Source: Tritonibacter mobilis | Lineage (GTDB): Bacteria; Pseudomonadota; Alphaproteobacteria; Rhodobacterales; Rhodobacteraceae | Reading direction: 5' to 3' | DNA: 64,000 bases | NCBI RefSeq assembly: GCF_001681715.1 | Contig: NZ_LNWY01000019.1 | Location: 62,001 to 126,000, forward strand | Shown: piece after piece, positions 48,659-58,108 of the stretch | Position numbering within the stretch: the first letter of the stretch is position 1 | How the letters are laid out: each line of letters starts with the position of its first letter | Program-made: the position numbers and the translations under genes | The notes under the pieces: model-generated | Databases searched by the model: none | Told to the model about the DNA's origin: nothing | What the model saw: only the letters and a program-made list of their open reading frames with translations

Positions 48659-51322
48659 ATGAGCGAGCAAAAGACCCCCGATAGATCCCGCGCTGATGGT
48701 GCGGCACGGGCCACCAACCCGCTGGCTCCGCTCAGCCGGGCGCTCTTGCTGACAAGGCTCGGACTGGTCTCAGAGCGGCTGTGGCGCTGTTTCTGGCCGC
48801 TTGCAACCATCCTGTTTCTCGCCGCCGGTCTGGTCTTTCTTGGCATCCTTGATTGGATGCTTCTGGAAGCCGCTTGGGCGCTTGCGGTGCTGGTGGTTGT
48901 GGGGGCTGCGGCTGCACTTCTCTGGGGCGCTATCCGGTTTCGCTGGCCCAGTCGCCAAGAGGCGCTTATCCGTCTGGATGAGACCCTGCCGGGTCGCCCG
49001 ATTGCGGCGATTCTGGACACGCAGGTCTCCGGTGCGCAAGATTCCGCCTCTGTTGTCCTGTGGCAAGCCCATCAGGATCGCATGGCCGCTCGCGCCGCTC
49101 AGGCCGAAGCGCCCGCGCCCAATCTGCGCATTGCGGACCGCGACCCATATGCGCTGCGCTATGTGGCGTTGCTGGTGCTGGTGACGGGGTTGTTGTTCGG
49201 CACCGCATGGCGGGCTGGTACTGTGGCGGATCTGATGCCGGGCAGTGGGACAGCTGGGCTCACCGGCCCCACTTGGGAGGGCTGGGTGGAGCCACCACGC
49301 TACACCGGTCTGCCGACGCTCTATTTGGGGGACATGTCCGATGACACCCTGCGCGTGCCGGAAAACAGCCGCATCACATTGCGGTTTTATGGCGATGTCG
49401 GCGATCTGACGCTTGCCGAAACCGTCTCTGGTCGCACCGGAGAACTGCCCTCCGCCTCGACGCCCGAACAGAGTTTTAGCGTCATGCAGGCGGGCGATCT
49501 GACCATTCACGGTACCGGCGGGCGCAGCTGGAGTGTCGAGGTGATCCGCGACACCCCCCCGCGTGTGTCGCTTGCGGGTGAGCCTGATCTCTCTGCCGAT
49601 GGCACGCTGACATTGCCCTTTAGCGCCTCTGACGACTATGGCGTGGTGGGCGGCACCGTGACGATTTCACTGGATGAAGAGGCGCTGGACCGCCGCTACG
49701 GGCTTGCGACACCGCCAGATGCACGCGCGCCGATTGAATTGCCGCTGCCGCTGTCACTGACCGGGGATCGCCGCCTGTTCTCAGAGGTTCTGGAAGAGGA
49801 ATTCTCCGCCCACCCTTGGGCCAATATGCCAGTGACCTACAGTTTCCGCGCGGATGATGCCGCAGGCCAGCACAGCCAGCCCGCCACCCTTCAGGGGCCG
49901 CTCACGGCGCGGCGGTTCTTTGATCCGATGGCAGCCGCTCTGATCGAGCAGCGCCGCGATCTCCTCTGGGCACGGGCCAACGGCCCTCGCGTCGCGCAAA
50001 TTCTGCGCACCCTCAGCCACCGGCCCGAGGATGTGTTCCCCGATATGGGCAACTATCTGCAATTGCGCACTATTCTGAAGCGGCTTGAAGCCTACAACAC
50101 TGCGGGTCTCAGCCCTGAACATCAGGAGGAAGTGGCCACCGCCCTTTGGGATCTGGCTCTGCAACTCGAAGAGGGCGACGTCGGCGATGCACTTGAACGG
50201 ATGCGACAAGCGCAGGAGCGGCTCAGTCAGGCGATGCGCGACGGGGCCAGCGACGAAGAGATTGCCCGCCTGATGCAAGAACTGCGTGAGGCGACGCAGG
50301 ATTACATGCGTCAGCTGTCGCGACAGGCTCAGCAGCAAAACGAAGATGAGGACGGCAGCGAAAGCCGCGACAACGCCATTCAACTGAGTCAGCAGGATTT
50401 GCAGTCGATGATGGACCGCATCCAAGAGCTGATGGAGCAAGGCCGCATGGCCGAAGCCGAACAGGCTCTGCGCGAGTTCCAGCAAATGATGGAAAACATG
50501 CAGGTCACTCAAGGTGAAGGCGGGCAGGGCGATAGCCCCGGTCAGCAGGCCATGGATGGGCTTGCGGATACGCTGCGCGAGCAGCAGGGCCTGTCGGATC
50601 AGGCCTTCCGCGACCTGCAGGAACAGTTCAACCCCAATGCGCAGCGTGGTGAAAGCCGAGGCAATGAGGGCCGCGATGGCGGTCTTGGCCGAGGGCAGAG
50701 CCACGAGGGCGGCGGTGAGGGCGGTGAGGGCGAAAGCCCCGGTCAGCAAGGCGGGCAACAACAGGGCCAGCAGCAGGGCAACGGTGGGCAGCCACAAACC
50801 GGCCAGTCACAAGACGGCCAAGGCGGCACCGGTGATCTGGCGCAACGTCAGCAAACCCTGCGCAATGAGCTGCAGCGCCAGCGGGACGGCCTGCCCTTGG
50901 GTGGACCCGAGGGCGAAGCGGCGCGGGACTCGCTCGATCAGGCCGGTCGCGCCATGGAAGGGGCAGAAGACGCCCTGCGCGACGGCGATTACGCCGAAGC
51001 GATCGACCGTCAGTCAGAAGCCATGGAGGCGCTGCGCGACGGTATGCGCGCCTTGGGCGAGGCGATGGCCGAACAGCAGCAACAAGGCCAGCAACCGGGT
51101 GGCCAACAGGGTCAAAGCAACCGTCAGGGCAACGCGCTTGATCCACTGGGACGTGATCGTGGCGGGCAAGGCAGCGATTATCTGAGCCGCGACAGCATCG
51201 GCGACGGTCAGGCCTATCGCCGCGCATGGGATCTCTTGGAGGAAATCCGCCGCCGCGCTGGCGAACGCGAGCGCAGCGAAAGCGAACGCAACTATTTGCA
51301 GCGGTTGCTGGACCGGTTTTGA
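48659..51322 (+). CDS. TIGR02302/DUF4175 family membrane protein
   Basis: The 887-residue protein has a cytoplasmic start, two close membrane helices (about 43-63 and 66-90), a third near 165-185, and then a large periplasmic part. That part begins with beta-rich repeats (PTWEGWVEPPRYTGLPTLYL, TLPFSASDDYGVVGGTVTIS), continues as a long Glu/Gln-rich coiled coil (about 430-660), and ends with low-complexity Gly/Gln stretches (about 665-735) and another coiled coil. The family is typical of alphaproteobacteria and has no proven role; an envelope function is likely. GGAG precedes the ATG. Confidence 0.88.
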   Translation: MSEQKTPDRSRADGAARATNPLAPLSRALLLTRLGLVSERLWRCFWPLATILFLAAGLVFLGILDWMLLEAAWALAVLVVVGAAAALLWGAIRFRWPSRQEALIRLDETLPGRPIAAILDTQVSGAQDSASVVLWQAHQDRMAARAAQAEAPAPNLRIADRDPYALRYVALLVLVTGLLFGTAWRAGTVADLMPGSGTAGLTGPTWEGWVEPPRYTGLPTLYLGDMSDDTLRVPENSRITLRFYGDVGDLTLAETVSGRTGELPSASTPEQSFSVMQAGDLTIHGTGGRSWSVEVIRDTPPRVSLAGEPDLSADGTLTLPFSASDDYGVVGGTVTISLDEEALDRRYGLATPPDARAPIELPLPLSLTGDRRLFSEVLEEEFSAHPWANMPVTYSFRADDAAGQHSQPATLQGPLTARRFFDPMAAALIEQRRDLLWARANGPRVAQILRTLSHRPEDVFPDMGNYLQLRTILKRLEAYNTAGLSPEHQEEVATALWDLALQLEEGDVGDALERMRQAQERLSQAMRDGASDEEIARLMQELREATQDYMRQLSRQAQQQNEDEDGSESRDNAIQLSQQDLQSMMDRIQELMEQGRMAEAEQALREFQQMMENMQVTQGEGGQGDSPGQQAMDGLADTLREQQGLSDQAFRDLQEQFNPNAQRGESRGNEGRDGGLGRGQSHEGGGEGGEGESPGQQGGQQQGQQQGNGGQPQTGQSQDGQGGTGDLAQRQQTLRNELQRQRDGLPLGGPEGEAARDSLDQAGRAMEGAEDALRDGDYAEAIDRQSEAMEALRDGMRALGEAMAEQQQQGQQPGGQQGQSNRQGNALDPLGRDRGGQGSDYLSRDSIGDGQAYRRAWDLLEEIRRRAGERERSESERNYLQRLLDRF

Positions 51323-51349
51323 TCAGCCCATCTGATGTTGCCCATTAAA

Positions 51350-51432
51350 GCGTTCCGCTCAATTTAGTGATTCATGGTTTGGGCGGAACGCATTAAAAAA
51401 CCGCGCGGGCCTCTGCCATCGCGCGGTTCTTT
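51350..51432. terminator. double hairpin terminator
   Basis: GCGTTCCGC (51350) pairs with GCGGAACGC (51383), followed by ATTAAAAAA; next AACCGCGCG (51399) pairs with CGCGCGGTT (51420), followed by CTTTTCC on the plus strand and TTTTTAATG on the minus strand. It serves the convergent DUF4175 and zinc-ribbon genes. Confidence 0.8.
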
Positions 51433-51504
51433 TCCAAAATTAGCTTGAACATCAGCAAAACCTGCACAACACGCGCGCAGCCTGATGTCTCAGTGTGGCG
51501 TGTT

Positions 51505-52539
51505 TTATTCGGCCGCCAGCGCCTTGGCCTGTTCATCAAGCCAGAACCGCCATTGATCGACCCAAGCCACATAAGAGCTGATGTAGGGATCGGCCTGCGG
51601 TAGTCGCTCTGCAATGACCGGAGCTTTGGAATAGGCGAGGATCGCCACCACCATCAGCAAGATCACCAATATGAACCCGCGTGAAAACCCGCTCTTGCGG
51701 GGGGCGGGGGCGGCGACATCGACAGGGGGCGGCGTGGCGGATTTGGGTTCGCCCGGCGCGTCGGTGGCCACTTCCTCGATGTCGGGCAACAGCCCTCGAC
51801 GTGATCCGGGGTGTGGCGCGGGGCGTTCCGCCGCCGCTGGTCTATCCGCCGCAGGTTCCGCGACGGGTTCTGCGGTGGCGGCGGGCTCTTCGCCGCGCAT
51901 CCGGGCAACGCGCTCTTGGGATTGGCGCGCACGGCGGGTGGTCTCATCCTCCGAGAGATCATCCAGACCCATTTCGGTCTGCGTCTCCAGCCCATCCCGA
52001 CCCGACCGCAGCGCCTCTTCGCGCATGGCTTCCTCACGCAAAACGCGCGAGATTTCAGGGTCAAGGCGGCGCTTGGCAGGGGCCGCTGCATGTGCCTCTA
52101 CTGGCTCAGGCTCAGGCTCAGGCGTGTCGTCGTACGCAGGCGCGTCCTCGGGGTGCTCCGGCGCGTCGGGATCTTCGTGCCACTGCTCTTGCGCCTCTGC
52201 GGCTTCTGGCGCAGGGGAGCGGGGCCAAGTCTCTTCGGCGGGTTCCGGTTCCGGCTCAGCTACGGGGGCAGGTTCAGGGGCCGGGTCTGCAGGCCCAGCA
52301 CGCGGCTCTGGCACCGGATCAGGCTCCGGCTCAACATATTCTGGTTCTGGTTCTGGTTCTGGCTGTCGCGCGGGCGCGGCTGGAGCGGTCTCCGCCTCGT
52401 CTTGATCCGCCAGCATCTGGGCGGAGGGTTGAAACCAAGTGTCGCCGCAATTTGAACATTGCACATCGCGCCCGTTTTCCGGAATCACATCCTCGGGCAC
52501 TTCATACTGTGCGCCGCAATTGGGGCATATCAGTCTCAT
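51505..52539 (-). CDS. zinc-ribbon (MJ0042-type) protein with acidic-proline linker and membrane anchor
   Basis: The 344-residue protein starts with a zinc ribbon, LICPNCGAQYEVPEDVIPENG then VQCSNCGDTWFQP (two CxxC pairs). Residues about 45-160 are a Pro/Glu/Ala-rich repeat zone with many EPEP units, followed by a charged helical part. One membrane helix (about 287-305, GFILVILLMVVAILAY) leaves a short C-terminal domain across the membrane. Such MJ0042-domain proteins are common in alphaproteobacteria with unknown role. Divergent from ftsE, with 226 bases of shared promoter region. Confidence 0.86.
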   Translation of the reverse strand: MRLICPNCGAQYEVPEDVIPENGRDVQCSNCGDTWFQPSAQMLADQDEAETAPAAPARQPEPEPEPEYVEPEPDPVPEPRAGPADPAPEPAPVAEPEPEPAEETWPRSPAPEAAEAQEQWHEDPDAPEHPEDAPAYDDTPEPEPEPVEAHAAAPAKRRLDPEISRVLREEAMREEALRSGRDGLETQTEMGLDDLSEDETTRRARQSQERVARMRGEEPAATAEPVAEPAADRPAAAERPAPHPGSRRGLLPDIEEVATDAPGEPKSATPPPVDVAAPAPRKSGFSRGFILVILLMVVAILAYSKAPVIAERLPQADPYISSYVAWVDQWRFWLDEQAKALAAE

Positions 52540-52765
52540 CCGGTCTCCTTGGCGGGCGATCTCGCCGCGAAAAGGGTGAATTTCCCTCTAATCATAGTAA
52601 CTTCCTGAAAGGCAAGAAAGAGCCAATCCCCGCTGAGCCTCACAATGAGCGCGCGGCTGGCCCTTGTGCACCATTGAAACTGGCGCAGGGGTCGTGCAAA
52701 ACACCGCGACAAACGGCGGGACCGCTATAAGAACACCGAATGACACGTCGGGCTGGGATGTTACT

Positions 52766-53443
52766 GTGATCGAACTTGAAAATGTGGGTTACAATTATGG
52801 CGGAGGTGAGCTCTTTAGCGATCTCTCCGTGCAACTGGCCCCCGGCTCCTTTCACTTTCTGACTGGCCCCTCTGGTGCAGGCAAAACCACCCTGCTGAAA
52901 CTCTGCTATGGTGCGCTGACGCCGACGGCGGGGCGGGTGCGTGCCTTTAACATGGATGTCAAAGGGCTGGACCGCGACCAGATGGCCTATCTGCGCCGCC
53001 GCGTCGGGGTTGTGCATCAGGACTGCCGCTTTCTCGATCACCTGCCGGTGGTGGAAAACATCGCTTTGCCACTGACCGTCTCGGGCCGGGGTCTTTCTGA
53101 AGAACAGGCCAACCTGCAAGAGTTGATGAACTGGGTGGGTTTGTCGGAACGGATGGATGCGCTGCCGCCTGAGCTTTCGGGCGGGGAGCGTCAACGCGCC
53201 GCTCTGGCGCGCGCCGTGATCCTCAGCCCCGACGTGATTATCGCGGATGAACCCACCGGCAACGTCGATTGGGAAATGTCGCAGCGCCTGTTGCGCCTGC
53301 TCGTTGAGTTGAACCACATGGGCAAGACCATCCTCGTGGCGACCCATGATCTGCCGCTTATTCGCGCCGCCAAGAACCAGGTGCAGGCACGGGTGCTCAG
53401 GATCTCCAACCGGCAACTGATCTCGGCAGGAGCAGACCTATGA
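52766..53443 (+). CDS. ftsE: cell-division ATP-binding protein FtsE
   Basis: FtsE is the ATPase of the FtsEX complex, which activates periplasmic wall hydrolases during division. The 225-residue protein has Walker A TGPSGAGKTTLL (about 36), Q-loop VGVVHQDCRFL, signature LSGGERQRAALARA and Walker B VIIADEPTGNVDW, with the switch THD. A GTG giving MIELENVGYNYGGG fits the family; a longer frame adds a poor leader. Its stop overlaps the ftsX start by four bases. Confidence 0.95.
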   Translation: MIELENVGYNYGGGELFSDLSVQLAPGSFHFLTGPSGAGKTTLLKLCYGALTPTAGRVRAFNMDVKGLDRDQMAYLRRRVGVVHQDCRFLDHLPVVENIALPLTVSGRGLSEEQANLQELMNWVGLSERMDALPPELSGGERQRAALARAVILSPDVIIADEPTGNVDWEMSQRLLRLLVELNHMGKTILVATHDLPLIRAAKNQVQARVLRISNRQLISAGADL

Positions 53444-54333
53444 ACGCACTGCGTAAACTCATTATCGGGGATGCTCAGGCCGACCGCGTGGTGCCGCCTT
53501 CTGGTTTCACCGCGCAGCTGACGCTCTTTGTGTCGGGCGCGATGGCCTTTCTCTGTGTCTTTGCGCTGGCGCTGTCGCTGGCCTCGGGCCGGGTCGCCAA
53601 CCGCTGGTCCGATGAACTCGCCCGTGCGGCAACCCTGCGCATCAATGCCCCCGCCGAACAGCGCGAGGCCCAGACCGAAGCGGCGCTCAAGATCCTGCGC
53701 CAGACCCCCGGCGTGGCCAATGCCCGCGCCCTCACCAAGGACGAACAGGCCGCTCTGTTGCGGCCATGGTTCGGGGCGGGAATACCGCTTGATACGCTGC
53801 CAGTGCCCCAACTTATCGAAGTCACAGAAGACGACCCCGGCTATGACGCGCAGGGGCTGCGGCTTAGGCTTCAGGCTGAGGTGCCCGGCGCGGTGCTCGA
53901 TGATCATGCGCGCTGGCGGCGCCCGTTGGTCGATGCCGCCATTGCGCTGCGCAGGCTCGGTGTGGTGTCGATCCTGCTGATCGGCGGGGCGATGGCGGCG
54001 ATGATTACGCTTGCGGCCAATGCAGCCCTTGCCGCCAACGCCCAGGTTATCGAGGTGCTGCGCCTTGTGGGCGCGCAAGACGGCTATATCGCGCAGGCCT
54101 TTGTGCGCCGCTTTACTCTGCGGGCACTTTCTGGCGCTGCGGTGGGCGTTGTCCTTGGTATGATCGGCGTATTCCTGATGCCCGAAGCCTCTGAAGAAGG
54201 CGGCTTCCTCACCGGGCTGGGGTTCCAGAACTGGCGCTGGCTCTTGCCCCTTATCATCCCGCCATTGGCGGCGCTTGTGGCCTTTTTTGCCACCACCCGC
54301 GCTGCCCGCAAACGTCTCGGAGAACTCGCGTGA
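53440..54333 (+). CDS. ftsX: cell-division protein FtsX
   Basis: FtsX is the membrane partner of FtsE. The 297-residue protein has a first helix (about 28-50), a periplasmic loop of roughly 120 residues (about 51-165) that would contact a hydrolase or its activator, and three further helices (about 168-195, 220-245, 265-285). MITLAANAALAANAQVIEVLRLVGAQDGYIAQAF is typical of the FtsX core. It is coupled to ftsE in front and to plsC behind by base overlaps. Confidence 0.93.
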   Translation: MNALRKLIIGDAQADRVVPPSGFTAQLTLFVSGAMAFLCVFALALSLASGRVANRWSDELARAATLRINAPAEQREAQTEAALKILRQTPGVANARALTKDEQAALLRPWFGAGIPLDTLPVPQLIEVTEDDPGYDAQGLRLRLQAEVPGAVLDDHARWRRPLVDAAIALRRLGVVSILLIGGAMAAMITLAANAALAANAQVIEVLRLVGAQDGYIAQAFVRRFTLRALSGAAVGVVLGMIGVFLMPEASEEGGFLTGLGFQNWRWLLPLIIPPLAALVAFFATTRAARKRLGELA

Positions 54334-55079
54334 CCCTAGCTTTTCAATATCTGCGCTCGCTTCTCTATATGATCCAGATCTATGTGGCGATGCTGGTGCT
54401 GGGGATCGTCTTTGCCCCCTATGCGCTCATGTCGAAGAACGGCGCGCGCCAAGCGTGCAAGACCTATGCTCGCTGGGCGATCTGGTCGGCGCGCTGGATG
54501 GTTGGCATCCGCTGCGAGGTACGCGGCCCGGTGCCCAAAGGTGAGGTCATCGTGGCCGCCAAGCATCAGAGCTTTTTGGATATCCTTGTGATTTTCAATG
54601 CGCTGCCGCAGGCCAAATTCATCATGAAGCGTGAACTGATGTGGACGCCGATCATTGGCGTCTATTCCAAACGTCTGGGTTGTATCCCGGTGAACCGTGG
54701 CAAACGTGGTGCGGCGATTGCCCAGATGGTCAAAGATGTGGCGCGCGAATTCTCCGAACCCGGCCAGTTGGTGATCTACCCGCAGGGCACGCGCGTCGCA
54801 CCGGGGGTACAAAAACCTTACAAAGTCGGCAGCGGTGTGCTCTATGAAGAGTTGAAACAGCCCTGCGTTCCGGTCGCCACCAATGTTGGCATGCTCTGGC
54901 CTCGCACCGGGCTTTTGCGCAAACCCGGACTGGGCGTGGTCGAATTCCTCGAACCGATCCCACAAGGAAAGCCGCGCGACATATTTATGGCCGAGCTAGA
55001 AAGCCAGATTGAAGCCCGGTCGGATGCATTGATGGCAGAACTGGGATTTGACAAAGATGAACTTCGTCGCATCGATTGA
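54330..55079 (+). CDS. plsC: 1-acyl-sn-glycerol-3-phosphate acyltransferase (PlsC type)
   Basis: The 249-residue enzyme adds the second acyl chain to lysophosphatidic acid. It has an N-terminal membrane helix (about 10-30), the HxxxxD catalytic motif as KHQSFLDI (about 77), the substrate motif FIMKRELMWTPIIG, GCIPVNRG and YPQGTRV. GTG overlapping the ftsX stop is the start. With plsY at 1.5 kb, two of the three phosphatidate-making steps are in the window. Confidence 0.93.
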   Translation: MTLAFQYLRSLLYMIQIYVAMLVLGIVFAPYALMSKNGARQACKTYARWAIWSARWMVGIRCEVRGPVPKGEVIVAAKHQSFLDILVIFNALPQAKFIMKRELMWTPIIGVYSKRLGCIPVNRGKRGAAIAQMVKDVAREFSEPGQLVIYPQGTRVAPGVQKPYKVGSGVLYEELKQPCVPVATNVGMLWPRTGLLRKPGLGVVEFLEPIPQGKPRDIFMAELESQIEARSDALMAELGFDKDELRRID

Positions 55080-55662
55080 AGACTTAGAGGCGCTTTACGG
55101 GACACCGGGAGCGCCTTCTTTACGTAAAGTGGCGCGGCAAATGACGCCGCTTTATCGCAAGTGGATCATGGCGTCTCGGCTGTGCATGCTGGCCACGGTC
55201 GGCCCCGAGGGCACCGACGACAGCCCGCGCGGCGATGATGGCCCGGTGGTGCTGGAACTCGATCCCGGCACCTTGGCGCTGCCGGATTGGTACGGCAACA
55301 ACCGCATCGATTCCTTGCGCAATATCGTGCGCGACGGTCGGGTATCGCTGATGTTTCTGGTGCCCGGTTCAAACAATGTGGTGCGGGTGAATGGCACCGC
55401 CAAAGTGACCGCCGACCCTGACCTGCTGCAGCGGTTTGACAAAGCGGGCAAACTGCCGCGCACGGTCATCGTGATCAAGATCAACGAGATCTACAGCCAA
55501 TGCGCCCGCGCCCTGATGCGGTCGCGGATCTGGACCTCTGGGAACGAGGCCGAGGGCCTGCCTTCCATGGGAGAGATCCTCGCCGAGCAAACCGCAGGCG
55601 AAGAAGGCGGTCGCGCCTATGATGAGGAATGGGCCCCCCGCGCCGCCAAAACCATGTGGTGA
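55057..55662 (+). CDS. pyridoxamine 5'-phosphate oxidase family FMN-binding protein
   Basis: The 201-residue protein has a split-barrel flavin fold: WIMASRLCMLATVGPEGTDDSPRGD, ALPDWYGNNRIDSLRNIVRDGRVSLMFLVPG and VVRVNGTAKVTAD. It resembles the MSMEG_1061-type subgroup, so the reaction is unknown. It overlaps plsC by 23 bases, and the inner ATG giving MNFVASIEDLEALYG is the likely start, with a TTG three codons earlier as an alternative. Last gene of the ftsEX run. Confidence 0.88.
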   Translation: MNFVASIEDLEALYGTPGAPSLRKVARQMTPLYRKWIMASRLCMLATVGPEGTDDSPRGDDGPVVLELDPGTLALPDWYGNNRIDSLRNIVRDGRVSLMFLVPGSNNVVRVNGTAKVTADPDLLQRFDKAGKLPRTVIVIKINEIYSQCARALMRSRIWTSGNEAEGLPSMGEILAEQTAGEEGGRAYDEEWAPRAAKTMW

Positions 55663-55683
55663 GGGGTTACTACAGGAGCGGCG

Positions 55684-56259
55684 CTAGCGCAGCAAAGGGC
55701 GATCTGGCGCTGCGAACATGAGAATACTGCCTGCGCTATCACCCCAATCGGGATATGCGAAATGCGCAATCCCCCACCGCTCGGGGGATTGTGACGCCCC
55801 CAAGAACCACCCTTTGGACAGGGCGGCATCGCCCATTTTGGCCCTAGGATCATAAGCCAGCTGCGGGAAATCTACGCTGACGATCTCCTCAATCAGTGGC
55901 AGTAGGGCCGCTGCATCTTGGTAAAGAAGGGGGTGTGGGGCGAAGGTGGAAATCTCACACCGCCGCTTTTCGCGTTCAACTAAGCTCATAGATTGAGGAT
56001 CAATCCAAGCTTTTCCACCCAAAATATCATGTGTCCTTGTCAGCCCCGACAGCAGCGTGTCTGGACTGTCTCCGGTCAGTATGGGGGCAAGACAGATACC
56101 ATAAAACAGTTCTGCAATACGTTCCGCGCGTGAGTGCTTTGGCCAGATCTGCGATGCCGCGCCAAGCCCCAACGCAAAACCTGCGACGACGATTCCGAAC
56201 AGAATGCGTTTCTTCAAAACACAGGCCCCAGATATCCGCCGGTGACCTGTTTTGGTCAC
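55684..56259 (-). CDS. exported or membrane-anchored protein, unknown function
   Basis: The product has an N-terminal KKRILFGIVVAGFALGLGAA helix, a signal peptide or anchor, and a mature domain of about 150 residues with YGICLAPILTGDSPDTLL, RCEISTFAPHPLLYQDAA and GWFLGASQSPERWGIAHFAYPDW. I recognise no family. The start is uncertain: GTG at 56259 gives 191 residues, and TTG at 56217 gives 177 and a cleaner signal peptide. An inverted repeat GGTGACC / GGTCACC spans 56241-56260. Same direction as the EthD-like gene 13 bases upstream. Confidence 0.65.
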   Translation of the reverse strand: MTKTGHRRISGACVLKKRILFGIVVAGFALGLGAASQIWPKHSRAERIAELFYGICLAPILTGDSPDTLLSGLTRTHDILGGKAWIDPQSMSLVEREKRRCEISTFAPHPLLYQDAAALLPLIEEIVSVDFPQLAYDPRAKMGDAALSKGWFLGASQSPERWGIAHFAYPDWGDSAGSILMFAAPDRPLLR

Positions 56260-56272
56260 CGCTGCGCTTGCC

Positions 56273-56587
56273 TCAGCTCATCAACAACTCGCCCACGAGG
56301 ATCTGCGGACGGATGTTGGTGAAATTGGCCACATCATCAATAATCACGCCGCCTTTTTCACCCATAGCGGTGTTGAGCGCGTCTTGATCGGCAAAGGTGA
56401 TGGTCGCGATCAACAGATAGGGCGGCGGCACATCCGGCCCCCCGGCCAGCCCACGCGACGCCTCGACCGTTTCAATCAAGTCACCCCAATGCTCCTCAAT
56501 CAGGGGGAGGTGGGTCTCAACATAGTAGTCATAATCAAACGTCGCCTCATCGGAAGCGGGGTAGAGCACTTGCAGGCTGATGGTCAT
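56273..56587 (-). CDS. EthD-family protein
   Basis: The 104-residue protein has the EthD-type ferredoxin-like fold: TISLQVLYPASDEATFDYDYYVETHLPLIEEHWG, then PPYLLIATITFADQDALNTAMGEKG. In the family the D/YYxxxHxP segment is typical, seen here as YYVETHLP. EthD was first seen beside a cytochrome P450 system for ethers, but most members have unknown roles. AGGAG stands seven bases before the chosen ATG; an ATG two codons earlier is too close to it. It follows lpdA after a terminator. Confidence 0.85.
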   Translation of the reverse strand: MTISLQVLYPASDEATFDYDYYVETHLPLIEEHWGDLIETVEASRGLAGGPDVPPPYLLIATITFADQDALNTAMGEKGGVIIDDVANFTNIRPQILVGELLMS

Positions 56588-56611
56588 TGGCATGTCTCCT
56601 GTTGAGGACGC

Positions 56612-56640
56612 AAACGGCCCGCCAAGAGGCGGGCCGCTGG
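56612..56640 (-). terminator. terminator after lpdA
   Basis: CGGCCCGCC and GGCGGGCCG pair around an AAGA loop; on the minus strand a short TTTG follows. Confidence 0.65.
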
Positions 56641-56678
56641 TGATGGATGCGCCGCGGGGCGCGTTGCCCGAGTTGGGC

Positions 56679-58076
56679 TTAACTGTGGATCGCGCCGTCG
56701 CCGCAGGCAAGGGCGGCTTCGCGCACGGCCTCGGAATAGGTCGGGTGCGCGTGGCAAGTGAGGGCAATGTCTTCGGCGGAGGCACCAAATTCCATCGCCA
56801 CGCAGATCTCGTGGATCAGATCGCCTGCGCCGGGGCCGATGATGGCTGCGCCGAGGATACGGTCGGTTTCCTTGTCCGCGATCAGTTTCACAAAACCGCC
56901 CTCGGCCTGATGCACGGCCTTGGCGCGCGCATTGCCCATGAACATGAACTTGCCGGTCTTGATCTTGCGGCCCTCGGCCTTCAGCGCGTCCTCGGTGGCA
57001 CCCACGGTCGCAACCTCGGGTGTGGTGTAGACCACACCGGGGATGACGCCGTAATTCACGTGGCCATGTTTGCCCGCGATCACCTCGGCGACGGCCATGC
57101 CCTCGTCCTCGGCCTTATGCGCGAGCATCGGACCCTCGATGACGTCGCCGATGGCATAGATGCCTTTGACGTTGGTGGCCCATTGCGCGTCGGTGGCGAT
57201 CTGGCCACGTTCGGTCATCTTGACGCCAAGCGCGTCAAGGCCAAGGCCCTCGGCATAGGGTTTGCGCCCCGTGGCGACCAGCACCACATCGGCCTCGATG
57301 ACCTCGGCGTCGCCGCCTTTTTTCGGCTCATAAGAGACTTTGGCCTTGGATTTGGTGGTTTCCACGCCCTTGACGGCGGCCCCCATGATGAAGCTGAGGC
57401 CCTGCTTTTCGAGGATGCGTTTGAAGCCGCGCTGGACGTCTTTGTCCATGCCGGGGCAGACCGCGTCCATATATTCGACCACGGTGACCTCTGCGCCGAG
57501 ACGCGTATAAACCGAGCCCAGCTCGAGGCCAATGACGCCAGCGCCGATCACGACCATTTTCTTGGGTACCTTGGGCAGTTCCAGCGCGCCGGTGCTGTCG
57601 ACCACGATCCCCTTGTCGTTGTCGACCTCGACACCCGGCAGGGCAGAGGGCACGGAGCCAGAGGCAATCACGATGTTCTTGGCGTCATGGGTGTCGTCGC
57701 CCACTTTGACCTTGCCCGCCTCGGGGATCGACGCCCAGCCCTTGAGCCAGTCGATCTTGTTCTTCTTCATGAGGAACTCAACACCGCCGGTGTTCTGGCC
57801 GATGACTTCATCCTTGTAGGATTTCATCTGGTTCCAGTCGACCGAGGGGCTTTTGCCCTTCAGGCCCATGGAGGCGAAGTTATGTTCTGCCTCATGCAGC
57901 ATATGCGTCGCGTGCAACAGCGCCTTGGAGGGGATGCAGCCCACGTTGAGGCAGGTGCCGCCGAGGGTCTCGCGGCCCTCTACGATGGCGGTCTTCAGGC
58001 CCAGCTGGGCGCAGCGGATGGCGCTGACATAGCCGCCGGGGCCGGCGCCGATGATGATGACGTCATAGGATGCCAT
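56679..58076 (-). CDS. lpdA: dihydrolipoyl dehydrogenase (E3)
   Basis: E3 reoxidises the lipoyl groups of the 2-oxoglutarate dehydrogenase E2 and passes electrons to NAD+. The 465-residue flavoprotein has [17 protein letters not shown], the redox pair [13 protein letters not shown] (residues about 40-52), the NAD site [34 protein letters not shown] and the C-terminal [14 protein letters not shown] with the His-Glu dyad. All are intact. It is in line with sucA and odhB but separated from them by three unrelated genes and an odhB terminator, so it probably has its own promoter. Confidence 0.96.
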   Translation of the reverse strand: MASYDVIIIGAGPGGYVSAIRCAQLGLKTAIVEGRETLGGTCLNVGCIPSKALLHATHMLHEAEHNFASMGLKGKSPSVDWNQMKSYKDEVIGQNTGGVEFLMKKNKIDWLKGWASIPEAGKVKVGDDTHDAKNIVIASGSVPSALPGVEVDNDKGIVVDSTGALELPKVPKKMVVIGAGVIGLELGSVYTRLGAEVTVVEYMDAVCPGMDKDVQRGFKRILEKQGLSFIMGAAVKGVETTKSKAKVSYEPKKGGDAEVIEADVVLVATGRKPYAEGLGLDALGVKMTERGQIATDAQWATNVKGIYAIGDVIEGPMLAHKAEDEGMAVAEVIAGKHGHVNYGVIPGVVYTTPEVATVGATEDALKAEGRKIKTGKFMFMGNARAKAVHQAEGGFVKLIADKETDRILGAAIIGPGAGDLIHEICVAMEFGASAEDIALTCHAHPTYSEAVREAALACGDGAIHS

Positions 58077-58108
58077 GGGTCATGTGCTCCTTTGGAGTTG
58101 AGCGGGGA

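Noticed and set aside
47174-48670. 498-codon minus-strand frame opposite lysA
   Set aside because: Shadow of a complete and normal lysA.
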